From: Uliginosibacterium aquaticum
GTDB taxonomy: Bacteria > Pseudomonadota > Gammaproteobacteria > Burkholderiales > Rhodocyclaceae
Length of the DNA: 64,000 nucleotides
Direction: 5' to 3'
Assembly (NCBI RefSeq): GCF_012972705.2
Contig: NZ_JABCSC020000004.1
Coordinates: 1 to 64,000, forward strand
Translations under genes and position numbers: made by a program
Shown: piece by piece, positions 56,250 to 64,000 of the stretch
Position numbering within the stretch: position 1 is the first letter of the stretch
How the letters are laid out: every line of letters starts with the position of its first letter
The notes under the pieces: generated by a model
Database searches by the model: none
The model's input: only the letters and a program-made list of their open reading frames with translations
Told to the model about the DNA's origin: nothing

Positions 56250-57316
56250 GTCGCATGCCGAAATTGCTGGTGATGGCTGGGGGGACTGGCGGCCATATCT
56301 ATCCAGGCATCGCGGTAGCCGAAGCGCTGCGCGCGCGCGGCTGGCAGATTGCCTGGATGGGGAATGAAGACCGCATGGAAGGCAAACTCGTGCCGCAGCG
56401 CGGATACGAACTGGCCTGGATTCGGTTCGGTGCCTTGCGCGGCAAGGGGCTGCTGGCGAAGCTGCTGCTCCCCCTGAATCTGCTGCGTGGTTTTTGGCAA
56501 GCCCTGCAGGCCATTCGACGGGTGAAGCCGGATGTGGTGCTGGGCATGGGCGGCTATGTGAGTTTCCCTGGCGGAATGATGGCGGCCTTGCTGGGCAAAC
56601 CCTTGGTCGTACATGAGCAGAATTCGGTGGCGGGGCTGGCTAATCGTGTGCTGGCTAGTGTTGCCGATCGAGTGGCGAGTGGTTTTCCTGATGTGATCCG
56701 GGGGGGACACTGGCTTGGCAATCCGGTGCGTGCTGAGATCGCTGCAATCGCTGAGCCCACTTTGCGTTTTTCCGGGCGCACCGGGCCGCTGCGGATCCTG
56801 GTGGTCGGCGGGTCGCTGGGCGCCCAGGCGCTCAACACGGTTGTGCCGCGAGCGTTGGCCTTGTTGCCGCCGGGTGAGCGTCCGCTGATTACGCACCAGT
56901 CCGGCGCAAATCAGATCGAGGCCTTGCGCGCTGCGTATGCTGAGGCTGGCGTCGAGGGGGAATTGCTGCCTTTCATCGACAACATGGCCCAGCGTTATGC
57001 CGAGGCCGATCTGGTGATTTGCCGCTCCGGCGCGCTGACCGTAGCGGAACTTGCAGCCGCAGGGGTGGCCAGCGTGCTGGTGCCATTCCCGCATGCGGTG
57101 GACGACCATCAGACCGGCAACGCCCGATTTCTTTCCGAGCGGGATGCCGCGATCCTGATGCCGCAGTCCGAACTGACGGCGCAAGGGTTGGCCGGCTGGC
57201 TGGCGCGGGTCAGCCGTGAGCGCTTGCTTGAAATGGCCCGGGCTGCGCGTTCTTGTGCGCGCCCGCAAGCTGCGGCCGAGGTAGCAGAGCTGTGTGCGCA
57301 TCTGTATCAGCATTGA
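56246..57316 (+). CDS. murG: UDP-GlcNAc:lipid I transferase MurG
   Basis: A 356-residue GT28 glycosyltransferase that converts lipid I to lipid II on the inner face of the membrane. The glycine-rich loop [15 protein letters not shown] lies near residue 10, with [25 protein letters not shown] and the donor-site GSLGAQALN. The length is normal. It ends before a 226 bp gap. Confidence 0.96.
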   Translation: MSRMPKLLVMAGGTGGHIYPGIAVAEALRARGWQIAWMGNEDRMEGKLVPQRGYELAWIRFGALRGKGLLAKLLLPLNLLRGFWQALQAIRRVKPDVVLGMGGYVSFPGGMMAALLGKPLVVHEQNSVAGLANRVLASVADRVASGFPDVIRGGHWLGNPVRAEIAAIAEPTLRFSGRTGPLRILVVGGSLGAQALNTVVPRALALLPPGERPLITHQSGANQIEALRAAYAEAGVEGELLPFIDNMAQRYAEADLVICRSGALTVAELAAAGVASVLVPFPHAVDDHQTGNARFLSERDAAILMPQSELTAQGLAGWLARVSRERLLEMARAARSCARPQAAAEVAELCAHLYQH

Positions 57317-57542
57317 GCCCGCGGGACGCGCACCTCTCTGGCAGGGTGGAAATCGTGTTTTCGCTGCAAAGCCAGACTGGCCGAGGGAGAGAGCCAGTCG
57401 GCGGCTGCGTCAAGAGGTGTCTTGAGGCTCGAAATTTGCGACACTGCGCCCCTCAACACGCGCGCGAGCGCGTCCCTTCCCTCGCTATTCCCACAGGCAG
57501 CTCCATGACCCGGATTTCCCGTGCCCGCACCGGAGTGCGCGC
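57317..57542 (+). other. murG-murC gap with hairpins
   Basis: A 226 bp non-coding gap in an otherwise overlapping cluster. It contains a 7 bp hairpin at 57375-57399 (GACTGGC/GCCAGTC) and a 5 bp hairpin at 57411-57424 (CAAGA/TCTTG). No convincing -35/-10 pair was found, but an internal promoter or a regulatory leader for murC is plausible. Confidence 0.45.
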
Positions 57543-57546
57543 ATGA
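57505..57546 (+). other. Possible 13-codon leader ORF before murC
   Basis: ATG 57505 opens a frame for 13 residues ([13 protein letters not shown]), four of them Arg. It ends at TGA 57544-57546, overlapping the murC ATG as ATGA, the same arrangement seen between true genes of the cluster. There is no strong ribosome site. It may be a coupling leader peptide or chance. Confidence 0.25.
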
Positions 57547-58937
57547 AACACAAGATCAAACGCATTCATTTTGTAGGTATCGGCGGTGCCGGCATGAGCG
57601 GCATTGCCGAGGTGCTGGCCAATCTCGGCTATCAGGTCAGCGGTTCGGATCTCGCGCCGAGCGCCGCGACACGACGTCTGCAGTCCTGCGGTGTCAAGGT
57701 CAGCATTGGCCATGCCGCCGAAAATGTGGCGGACGCCCATGCGATCGTCGTATCTACGGCAGTGAAGAGCGACAATCCCGAGGTGATCTGCGCGCGCAGC
57801 CGGCAGATCCCGGTGGTGCCACGCGCCCAGATGCTGGCCGAGCTGATGCGCATCAAGCAGGGGGTCGCGATTGCCGGGACTCACGGCAAGACGACAACCA
57901 CCAGCCTGGTCGCAAGCGTGCTGGCTGAAGGTCAGCTGGACCCGACCTTCGTGATCGGTGGCCGGCTCAATGCTGCGAGCGCCAATGCCAAGCTCGGCAC
58001 CGGTGATGTGCTGGTGGCCGAGGCGGATGAGTCGGACAAGTCATTCCTGTTCCTGAGCCCGGTGATTTCGGTGATCACGAACATCGATGCCGACCACATG
58101 GACACATACGGCCATGACTTCTCTCAGCTGCGCCAGGCCTTCGTCGACTTCCTGAATCGCCTGCCTTTCTACGGCGTAGCCGTACTCTGCGTGGATGATC
58201 CGCATGTGCGCGAGATCATGCCGTTCGTGTCCAAGCAGATCGTGCGCTATGGTCTGGATCCTTCGGCACATGTCCGTGCGGAGAATGTGCGTGCGGTGGG
58301 CAGCCAGATGCATTTCGACTGCGTGCGCCAAAATGGCGAGACCACCCGCATCCCGGTGGTGCTGAACCTGCCTGGCATGCACAACGTGCTCAATGCGCTG
58401 GCGACGATTGCCGTGGCTACCGAACTGGGCGTGTCAGACGAAGCCATTCAGAAAGGCCTGGCCGAATTTCGCGGCGTTGGGCGGCGTTTCGAGCGTTACG
58501 GTGAAGCCGCGTTGCCGGACGGTGGTGTCTGCACGGTGATTGACGATTACGGCCATCACCCGGTCGAGATGGCGGCAACCATCGCAGCCGCGCGCGGCGC
58601 ATTTCCGGACAAGCGCCTGCTGCTGGCTTTTCAGCCGCATCGCTACACCCGTACCCGTGATTGCTTCGAGGATTTCGTCAAGGTGCTCGGCACGGTTGAT
58701 GCACTGGTCCTGGCCGAAGTCTATGCCGCTGGCGAAGCACCTATCGTGGCCGCCGATGGTCGCTCGCTGGCGCGCGCTCTGCGCGTTGCCGGCAAGACTG
58801 AGCCGGTCTTCGTGGAAGATATTGCCGACATGCCCGCCCGCATTCTTGAAGTGGCGCGGGATGGCGATGTAGTGATCACCATGGGCGCAGGCTCGATCGG
58901 CGCCGTGCCGGCGAAGCTGGTGGCCACGGATGCGTAA
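57543..58937 (+). CDS. murC: UDP-MurNAc:L-Ala ligase MurC
   Basis: A 464-residue Mur ligase that adds the first amino acid, L-Ala. It begins [20 protein letters not shown]; the ATP site is [13 protein letters not shown], followed by [12 protein letters not shown]. The length is normal. It opens the second, downstream half of the dcw cluster. Confidence 0.96.
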   Translation: MKHKIKRIHFVGIGGAGMSGIAEVLANLGYQVSGSDLAPSAATRRLQSCGVKVSIGHAAENVADAHAIVVSTAVKSDNPEVICARSRQIPVVPRAQMLAELMRIKQGVAIAGTHGKTTTTSLVASVLAEGQLDPTFVIGGRLNAASANAKLGTGDVLVAEADESDKSFLFLSPVISVITNIDADHMDTYGHDFSQLRQAFVDFLNRLPFYGVAVLCVDDPHVREIMPFVSKQIVRYGLDPSAHVRAENVRAVGSQMHFDCVRQNGETTRIPVVLNLPGMHNVLNALATIAVATELGVSDEAIQKGLAEFRGVGRRFERYGEAALPDGGVCTVIDDYGHHPVEMAATIAAARGAFPDKRLLLAFQPHRYTRTRDCFEDFVKVLGTVDALVLAEVYAAGEAPIVAADGRSLARALRVAGKTEPVFVEDIADMPARILEVARDGDVVITMGAGSIGAVPAKLVATDA

Positions 58938-58950
58938 CAAGGAAGCACTC

Positions 58951-59874
58951 GTGACAACAGATGTGAAGCTCTTCGGCAAGGTCGCTGTCCTGATGGGAGG
59001 GCCTTCGGCCGAGCGCGAAATTTCGCTGCTCTCCGGTAACGCCGTGTTGGCGGCTCTGCGCGCGGCTGGCGTGGATGCGTATGCTTTTGATCCGGCCGAA
59101 CGGCCGGTGTGGGAACTCAGGCAAGAGGGTTTTACCCGCGCGTTCATCACGCTACATGGTCGCTTCGGTGAAGACGGCACGGTGCAGGGCGCGCTGGAGG
59201 CGCTTGGAATCCCCTACACGGGATGTGGTGTACTTGCCTCCGCCATCGGCATGGACAAGTGGCGGACCAAGCTGCTGTGGCAGGCGGCTGGCCTGCCGGT
59301 GCCCGACTTCTGCATGCTCGACGAGCACAGTGATTTCGAACAGATCGCCCAACGGCTGGGTTTTCCGCTATTCGTCAAGCCCGCTTGCGAAGGCTCGAGC
59401 CTGGGGGTGACCAAGGTGCGTAGCCTGGCGGAGTTTCGCCCGGCCTTCGAAGCCGCGCGCAAGCTCGATAAGCTGGTGATGGCGGAACGCTTCATCGGTG
59501 GTGGCGAATACACATGCGCGATTCTTGGTGGTCGCGCACTGCCCTCGGTCAAGATCGAACCTGCGAGCGATTTCTACGATTACGAAGCCAAGTATTTCCG
59601 CGACGACACGGTTTATCGCTGCCCCTCGGGTCTCTCCGCCGAGATGGAGGCGCAAGTTGGCGCGTACGCGCTACGTGGCTTCGAAGTGCTTGGCGGCAAG
59701 GGCTGGGGGCGTGTCGATTTCCTAATGGATGAAGCCGGCCTGCCTTATCTGCTCGAGGCCAATACGGCGCCGGGCATGACCAGTCACTCCCTGGTGCCGA
59801 TGGCTGCTCGTGCAGCCGGCTACAGTTTCGAGACTTTGTGCCTTGCCATTCTGGAGCAGACGAAGCGTGACTGA
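58951..59874 (+). CDS. ddlB: D-alanine:D-alanine ligase
   Basis: A 307-residue ATP-grasp ligase that supplies D-Ala-D-Ala for MurF. Signatures are [33 protein letters not shown] and [20 protein letters not shown] 58951 is preferred because AAGGAA lies seven bases upstream and the length then equals the E. coli enzyme. The alternative ATG 58930, overlapping murC, would add seven residues. Confidence 0.94.
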   Translation: MTTDVKLFGKVAVLMGGPSAEREISLLSGNAVLAALRAAGVDAYAFDPAERPVWELRQEGFTRAFITLHGRFGEDGTVQGALEALGIPYTGCGVLASAIGMDKWRTKLLWQAAGLPVPDFCMLDEHSDFEQIAQRLGFPLFVKPACEGSSLGVTKVRSLAEFRPAFEAARKLDKLVMAERFIGGGEYTCAILGGRALPSVKIEPASDFYDYEAKYFRDDTVYRCPSGLSAEMEAQVGAYALRGFEVLGGKGWGRVDFLMDEAGLPYLLEANTAPGMTSHSLVPMAARAAGYSFETLCLAILEQTKRD

Positions 59875-60694
59875 GCACCAGCCCGCCTTCGGCAAGACGT
59901 CAGCTACGCGCGGCCGTGAGGCCGGCGTGCGACGTGCTGCGGCGGGCTTTTGGCATCGGCCGGACTGGATGAATCTGGTCTCCGATGTGTTGATCCTGGT
60001 GGCGTCGGTGTTGCTGGGCATGGCGGTCGTCAAGGCGGCGGTGCGTTTGCCGCTGTTTGGTTTGCGTGAGGTGGTGATCGTGTCGCCCTTGTCGCATGTC
60101 ACCCATGCACAGTTGGAGTACGTGGCGGCTTCCGCGCTGGGTGGCAATTTCTTTACCGTGAATCTTGAGAAGGGCCGTACGGCTTTCGAGAATCTGCCCT
60201 GGGTGCGTAGCGCCCAGTTACGCCGGCAATGGCCGGGGGCCATCGAGGTCTCGCTGGAAGAGCATGTGGCGGTAGCCTACTGGCGCAGTGCCGATTCCGG
60301 CGATACACGTCTGGTCAATGGCTTTGGCGAACTGTTCGATGCGGCAGCCAATGACAGCATGCCGGTGTTCAGCGGCCCGCCCGAGGCGAGCGTGCATATC
60401 CTGGCGCAAATGCGCCGCTTCAATGAATTGTTGCAGCCGATCAACAGGAATGTGGTGGCCTTGTCACTTTCCGGTCGTCATGCCTGGCAGCTCAAGCTTG
60501 ACGATGGCATGGTGCTCGAAGTGGGCAAGGACCAGGCAAAGGCGCCGATCGATGAGCGACTCAAGCGTTTTGTAAGTATGTGGCCGCAACTCACGAAGAG
60601 GCTGCCGCGCGCCGTCACGGTGGCGGATCTGCGCTACCCGAGTGGTTTCGCGGTGCGAATGGCAGGCAGCGAACAAGGAAAAGGCAAGCAATGA
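59867..60694 (+). CDS. ftsQ: Cell division protein FtsQ
   Basis: A 275-residue bitopic protein. A cytoplasmic N-terminus of about 40 residues leads to one transmembrane helix (about 42-62). A POTRA domain follows (about 65-135, with [19 protein letters not shown] and [17 protein letters not shown]), then the FtsQ beta domain. It scaffolds FtsB and FtsL. GTG 59867 overlaps the ddlB end by eight bases. Confidence 0.93.
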   Translation: MTEHQPAFGKTSATRGREAGVRRAAAGFWHRPDWMNLVSDVLILVASVLLGMAVVKAAVRLPLFGLREVVIVSPLSHVTHAQLEYVAASALGGNFFTVNLEKGRTAFENLPWVRSAQLRRQWPGAIEVSLEEHVAVAYWRSADSGDTRLVNGFGELFDAAANDSMPVFSGPPEASVHILAQMRRFNELLQPINRNVVALSLSGRHAWQLKLDDGMVLEVGKDQAKAPIDERLKRFVSMWPQLTKRLPRAVTVADLRYPSGFAVRMAGSEQGKGKQ

Positions 60695-61920
60695 GCAAGG
60701 ACAGCAAGGATCTGATCGTCGGTCTCGACGTGGGCACTTCCAAGGTGACCGCCATGGTGGCCGAATTGCGGCCGGATGGGCGTCTAGAAATCATCGGCGT
60801 GGCCACCCAGCCTTCCTCGGGCCTGAAGAAAGGGGTGGTGGTCAACATCGAGGCCACGGTGGATGCGATTTCGCGCGTGGTGCAGGAAGTCGAGCTGATG
60901 GCTGACTGTAAGATCCGCGATGTCTATACCGGCATCGCTGGCAGCCACATCCGCAGCTTCAACAGCAATGGCATGGTGGCCATCAAGGATAAGGAAGTCA
61001 CCCCGTTGGACGTCGAGCGGGTGATCGAAGTGGCGCGTGCCATGCCGATCCCGGCGGATCAGCAAATTCTTCACATCCTGACTCAGGAATTCATCATTGA
61101 CGGCCAGGACGGTGTGCGCGAGCCGATCGGTATGAGTGGTGTGAAGCTAGAGGTTAAGGTGCACATCATCACCGGCGCAGTGTCTGCTGCGCAGAATCTC
61201 GTCAAATGCGTGCGTCGCTGCGGGCTGGAAGTCATCGATCTGGTGCTGCAGCCGCTGGCCTCCAGTTTTGCCACCTTGTCTGAAGATGAGAAAGAGCTCG
61301 GCGTGTGTCTGGTGGATATCGGCGGCGGCACGACTGACTTGGCCGTATTCACACAGGGCGCGATCCGTCACACGGCAGTCATTCCGATTGCCGGCGACCA
61401 GATCACCAACGATATCGCTATGGCCTTACGCACGCCGACCAGTGAGGCTGAGGGCATCAAGCTCGATTACGGCATGGCCATGCAGAGCCTGGTGGATCCG
61501 GAAGAGACCATTGACGTTCCGAGCGTGGGTGACCGCGCTTCGCGCCGACTGTCACGCGAAAGCCTGGCGGCGGTTATCCAGCCACGCGTGCAGGAGCTTT
61601 TCGAGCTGGTGCAGGCTGAATTGCGGCGCAGTGGCTATGAAGAGCTGCTTTCATCTGGCCTCGTCTTGACAGGAGGCACTGGCCTGCTCGGCGGGATGTG
61701 CGAGCTGGGGGACGAAGTGTTTCATGTGCCGGTGCGCATTGGCGTGCCGGTGTATCAAGGGCCGCTGGCCGATGTCGTGTGCCAGCCGCAATACGCCAAT
61801 GTGATGGGCCTGGTGCTGGAAGGCGCGGCCCAGCGCAGGCGTGGTTTGCAGGCGCGCGAAACGCGTAGCCTGCGCCACTCTTTCGAGCGCATGAAGGCCT
61901 GGTTTGAGAAAAACTTCTGA
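60691..61920 (+). CDS. ftsA: Cell division protein FtsA
   Basis: A 409-residue actin-like ATPase that tethers FtsZ to the membrane. Visible sites are the phosphate-1 loop VGLDVGTSKVTAM (about residues 9-21), IDIGGGTTD-like LVDIGGGTTDLAVF and LTGGTGLLGGM. The C-terminal amphipathic membrane helix (FERMKAWFEKNF) is present. It overlaps ftsQ by four bases. Confidence 0.96.
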   Translation: MSKDSKDLIVGLDVGTSKVTAMVAELRPDGRLEIIGVATQPSSGLKKGVVVNIEATVDAISRVVQEVELMADCKIRDVYTGIAGSHIRSFNSNGMVAIKDKEVTPLDVERVIEVARAMPIPADQQILHILTQEFIIDGQDGVREPIGMSGVKLEVKVHIITGAVSAAQNLVKCVRRCGLEVIDLVLQPLASSFATLSEDEKELGVCLVDIGGGTTDLAVFTQGAIRHTAVIPIAGDQITNDIAMALRTPTSEAEGIKLDYGMAMQSLVDPEETIDVPSVGDRASRRLSRESLAAVIQPRVQELFELVQAELRRSGYEELLSSGLVLTGGTGLLGGMCELGDEVFHVPVRIGVPVYQGPLADVVCQPQYANVMGLVLEGAAQRRRGLQARETRSLRHSFERMKAWFEKNF

Positions 61921-62083
61921 TTTGTCATGTAGTTGCAACAGCTATCTGGACCTAGGGGAAGCTCTTGTATTTCTTTCGCTTATTTAGTAGTACACTCCGC
62001 GCCGTGATACTACATTTAGGGTGTTTTGATTTGCCGCAAAACATCTTCACGCAGGGCGCAGCGCTGGCAGAAAAGGGGAGCAT
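61921..62083 (+). promoter_or_regulatory. ftsA-ftsZ intergenic region with possible ftsZ promoter
   Basis: A 163 bp AT-richer stretch. A candidate promoter is TTGTAT (61965-61970) and TAGTAC (61988-61993) with a 17 bp spacer. AAAAGGGGAG lies just before the ftsZ ATG, a strong ribosome site. A separate ftsZ promoter would allow higher expression than ftsA. Confidence 0.4.
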
Positions 62084-63226
62084 ATGGATCTGATCGAGGT
62101 TGTCGACAAGGAACCGAGTGGTACCGTCATCAAGGTTATTGGTGTCGGCGGTGCAGGTGGCAATGCAGTTGATCACATGATTCGCGAAGGTGTTCAAGGC
62201 GTTGAGTTCATCTGCGCCAACACCGATGCCCAGGCGCTCAAGCGCTCGCTCGCTTCGCGCAAGATCCAGCTCGGCAAGTCCGGCCTCGGTGCTGGCGCCA
62301 AGCCTGAAGCAGGCCGTGCTGAAGCCCTTGAAGCCCGCGATGCTATCGTGGCCTCCCTGCAAGGTGCACACATGGCCTTCATCACCGCAGGCATGGGCGG
62401 CGGTACCGGTACAGGCGCCGCTCCGGTGGTGGCTGAAATAGCCAAGGAACTGGGCATCCTGACGGTGGCGGTGGTCACCAAACCTTTCGATTTCGAAAAC
62501 CGCTTCCGTACTGCTGACAGTGGCGTGGAAGAATTGGCCAAGCATGTCGACTCCCTGATCGTTGTGCTCAACGACAAGCTGATGGAAGTCTATGGCGATG
62601 ATGCCAGCATGGAAGAATGTTTCCGTAATGCCGACGACGTGCTGCGCAAGGCCGTTGGCGGTATCGCCGAAATCATCAATGTGCCGGGTCTGGTGAACGT
62701 CGACTTCCAGGATGTACGCACGCTGATGGCCGAAATGGGCCGTGCGATGATGGGCTCGGCTGAAGCGGCCGGCATGGATCGTGCCCGCATCGCGGCCGAG
62801 CAGGCTGCTGCTAGCCCGCTGCTGGAAGGCGTGGAGCTCTCCGGCGCGCGTGGCGTGCTGATCAATATTACCGCCAGCCGTTCGCTGAAAATGAGCGAAG
62901 TGCGCGAAGCCGTGCAGACCGTGCGAGCCTTTGCGACTGAAGATGCTACCGTGTTCTACGGTACGGTATTTGACGATGCCATGGAAGACCGCATCCGCGT
63001 GACCGTGTTGGCGACAGGCTTGGGTGCGCGCCGCGTTGCAGCTCGTCAGCCTGTGATCCAGATGGTCAAGACCGGCACCGACAATGTGCCGATGGAAGTC
63101 AATTACGAAGACCTGGCCATGCCTGCCGTCATTCGCCGCAGCACCCGCAACACGGTGCAGGCGATGAGTGATAACGGTTTTGGCACTTACGACATCCCGG
63201 CCTTCCTCAGGAAGCAAGCGGATTGA
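62084..63226 (+). CDS. ftsZ: Cell division GTPase FtsZ
   Basis: A 380-residue tubulin homologue. The GTP-binding tubulin signature GGGTGTGAAPVVAEIA lies at about residues 105-120 and GVGGAGGNAVDHM at about 22-34. The C-terminal binding peptide DIPAFLRKQAD, which contacts FtsA and ZipA, is at the end. It polymerises into the Z ring. A terminator follows. Confidence 0.98.
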   Translation: MDLIEVVDKEPSGTVIKVIGVGGAGGNAVDHMIREGVQGVEFICANTDAQALKRSLASRKIQLGKSGLGAGAKPEAGRAEALEARDAIVASLQGAHMAFITAGMGGGTGTGAAPVVAEIAKELGILTVAVVTKPFDFENRFRTADSGVEELAKHVDSLIVVLNDKLMEVYGDDASMEECFRNADDVLRKAVGGIAEIINVPGLVNVDFQDVRTLMAEMGRAMMGSAEAAGMDRARIAAEQAAASPLLEGVELSGARGVLINITASRSLKMSEVREAVQTVRAFATEDATVFYGTVFDDAMEDRIRVTVLATGLGARRVAARQPVIQMVKTGTDNVPMEVNYEDLAMPAVIRRSTRNTVQAMSDNGFGTYDIPAFLRKQAD

Positions 63227-63245
63227 TCTTCGTGGTCATTAATAG

Positions 63246-63274
63246 AAAAGCCGGGCGTAGCTGCCCGGCTTTTT
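63246..63274 (+). terminator. ftsZ terminator
   Basis: A perfect 11 bp stem AAAAGCCGGGC/GCCCGGCTTTT (63246-63256, 63263-63273) with a GTAGCT loop. The A-arm and T-arm give an intrinsic terminator. It closes the dcw cluster 22 bp before ispD. Confidence 0.9.
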
Positions 63275-63296
63275 CGTATCTATCGGAGCCTTTGGC

Positions 63297-63989
63297 ATGA
63301 GCCGCTTCTTCGCCATCGTACCGGCTGCCGGGAGTGGCAGTCGCATGGGGGCCAAGCGTCCCAAGCAATATCTTGAGCTGGCCGGCCGGCCTATGCTCTG
63401 GCATGCCCTTGCCACCCTGACGCGGGTGTCGCGCATCGAGCGGGTGTGCGTGGTCTTGTCGCCGGAAGATGAGTGGTGGGAAGAGTTTGACTGGCAGCCG
63501 CTGGCAGAGCGCCTGCAGGTGCTGCGAGTGGGTGGCTCGACACGCGCGGGGAGCGTTGCGAACGCGCTGCGGGTTCTCGCGGCCGATCTGGCGGCCGAAG
63601 ATTGGGTGCTGGTACATGATGCGGCACGCGCCTGTCTCACTGAGGCGCAGGTCGATGGCCTGATCGAGGCGCTGGCGGATGATCCGGTTGGAGGGCTGCT
63701 GGCTCAGCCGGTGGCCGATACGCTCAAGCGCAGCGGCGCAGACGGGCGCGTAGCGGCAACTGTTTCGCGGGAGGCGATGTGGCAGGCACAGACACCGCAG
63801 ATGTTCCGCCTCGGCTTGTTGCGCGAGGCCTTGCAGGCCAAGCCAGGCGTAACGGATGAAGCCGGTGCGGTCGAGGCGCTGGGTCTGTGCCCGCGCCTGA
63901 TTGCTGCAGATGCGACCAATTTCAAACTGACATATCCGCAGGATCTGGCGCTCGCCGAACTGATCCTGCGCGCAAGGAGTGAAGCATGA
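63297..63989 (+). CDS. ispD: 2-C-methyl-D-erythritol 4-phosphate cytidylyltransferase IspD
   Basis: A 230-residue nucleotidyltransferase of the non-mevalonate isoprenoid pathway. The N-terminal motif IVPAAGSGSRMGAKRPKQYL binds CTP; VHDAARACL and TPQMFR follow. GGAG lies eight bases before the ATG. Its stop overlaps the ispF start (ATGA). Confidence 0.95.
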   Translation: MSRFFAIVPAAGSGSRMGAKRPKQYLELAGRPMLWHALATLTRVSRIERVCVVLSPEDEWWEEFDWQPLAERLQVLRVGGSTRAGSVANALRVLAADLAAEDWVLVHDAARACLTEAQVDGLIEALADDPVGGLLAQPVADTLKRSGADGRVAATVSREAMWQAQTPQMFRLGLLREALQAKPGVTDEAGAVEALGLCPRLIAADATNFKLTYPQDLALAELILRARSEA

Positions 63990-64000
63990 GCGTGGGTTTC
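63986..64000 (+). CDS. ispF: 2-C-methyl-D-erythritol 2,4-cyclodiphosphate synthase IspF, first codons (partial)
   Basis: Only five codons (MSVGF) are in the window. The call rests on position: the ATG overlaps the ispD stop, AAGGAG lies six bases upstream, and ispD-ispF is a standard pair in Proteobacteria. Confidence 0.65.

Noticed and set aside
61952-63217. Long open frame (421 codons) on the minus strand opposite ftsZ
   Set aside because: Antisense to ftsZ, with a composition typical of a shadow frame and no ribosome site.
1-64000. CRISPR arrays, insertion sequences, attachment sites, prophage genes
   Set aside because: No regular short repeats with spacers, no transposase or integrase genes and no duplicated ends were found.

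Overview
The window is a 64 kb piece of a GC-rich betaproteobacterial chromosome. The basis for this is the gene order: the end of an rRNA operon, ffs/dnaX/ybaB/recR, petABC followed by sspA and sspB, rnpB just upstream of mraZ, and a complete dcw cluster. The cytochrome b Qo motif is the PVWY variant, and FliW, UbiH-type and SspB proteins are present. Rhodocyclales is my best guess, but that is inference. There is no CRISPR array, insertion sequence, prophage or tRNA in the window. Apart from one plant-polymer enzyme it reads as core genome.

Layout. 1-110: 3' end of a 5S rRNA and its terminator. 251-2300: DUF2802 protein, SPOR protein and the flagellar assembly factor FliW, closed by a long hairpin. 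2302-3828: RhlE helicase (minus). 4130-6583: chemoreceptor and a periplasmic binding protein (minus). 6870-7015: 4.5S RNA (ffs) and its terminator, convergent with three very small unrecognised genes (minus, 7037-7643). 7874-11144: dnaX, ybaB, recR and a DUF2059 protein. 11151-12586: MaoC-like hydratase and NagD-like phosphatase (minus). 12862-17023: bc1 complex genes petABC, then sspA and sspB. 17212-22276: PAS-GGDEF-EAL protein, UbiH-family hydroxylase and a DsbC-type isomerase.

22443-34467: a large signalling block, all on the plus strand: a minimal MCP, a STAS protein, a REC-PP2C-HATPase protein (an HsbA/HsbR-like partner switch), CheY, CheA, CheW, a 1077-residue PAS-containing MCP ending in a CheR-tether motif, CheR, CheD and CheB. 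34540-37907: OFA-family transporter and a CHASE-PAS-degenerate GGDEF protein (minus). 38137-41836: GabD-like dehydrogenase and a pectin methylesterase lipoprotein preceded by palindromes resembling LacI-family operators. 41947-45377: pyrC, a small lipoprotein, a YgjV-like membrane protein and an HD-GYP phosphodiesterase (minus).

45491-63226: rnpB, then the division and cell wall cluster mraZ-rsmH-ftsL-ftsI-murE-murF-mraY-murD-ftsW-murG, a 226 bp gap, murC-ddlB-ftsQ-ftsA, ftsZ and a terminator. mraZ has a clear promoter followed by five TGG repeats at exact 10 bp spacing, the expected MraZ autorepression site. Nearly all cluster genes overlap by 1-4 bases, so they should be translationally coupled. 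The window ends in ispD and the first codons of ispF.

How it fits together. The window holds the peptidoglycan precursor and septation pathway, the bc1 complex, and a chemotaxis pathway joined to a phosphorylation-controlled anti-sigma-antagonist switch and to cyclic-di-GMP enzymes. The most unusual content is the small-ORF cluster beside ffs, the partner switch placed ahead of the che genes, the FGFF-type repeats in the CheA linker, and the isolated pectinesterase with its palindromic promoter.
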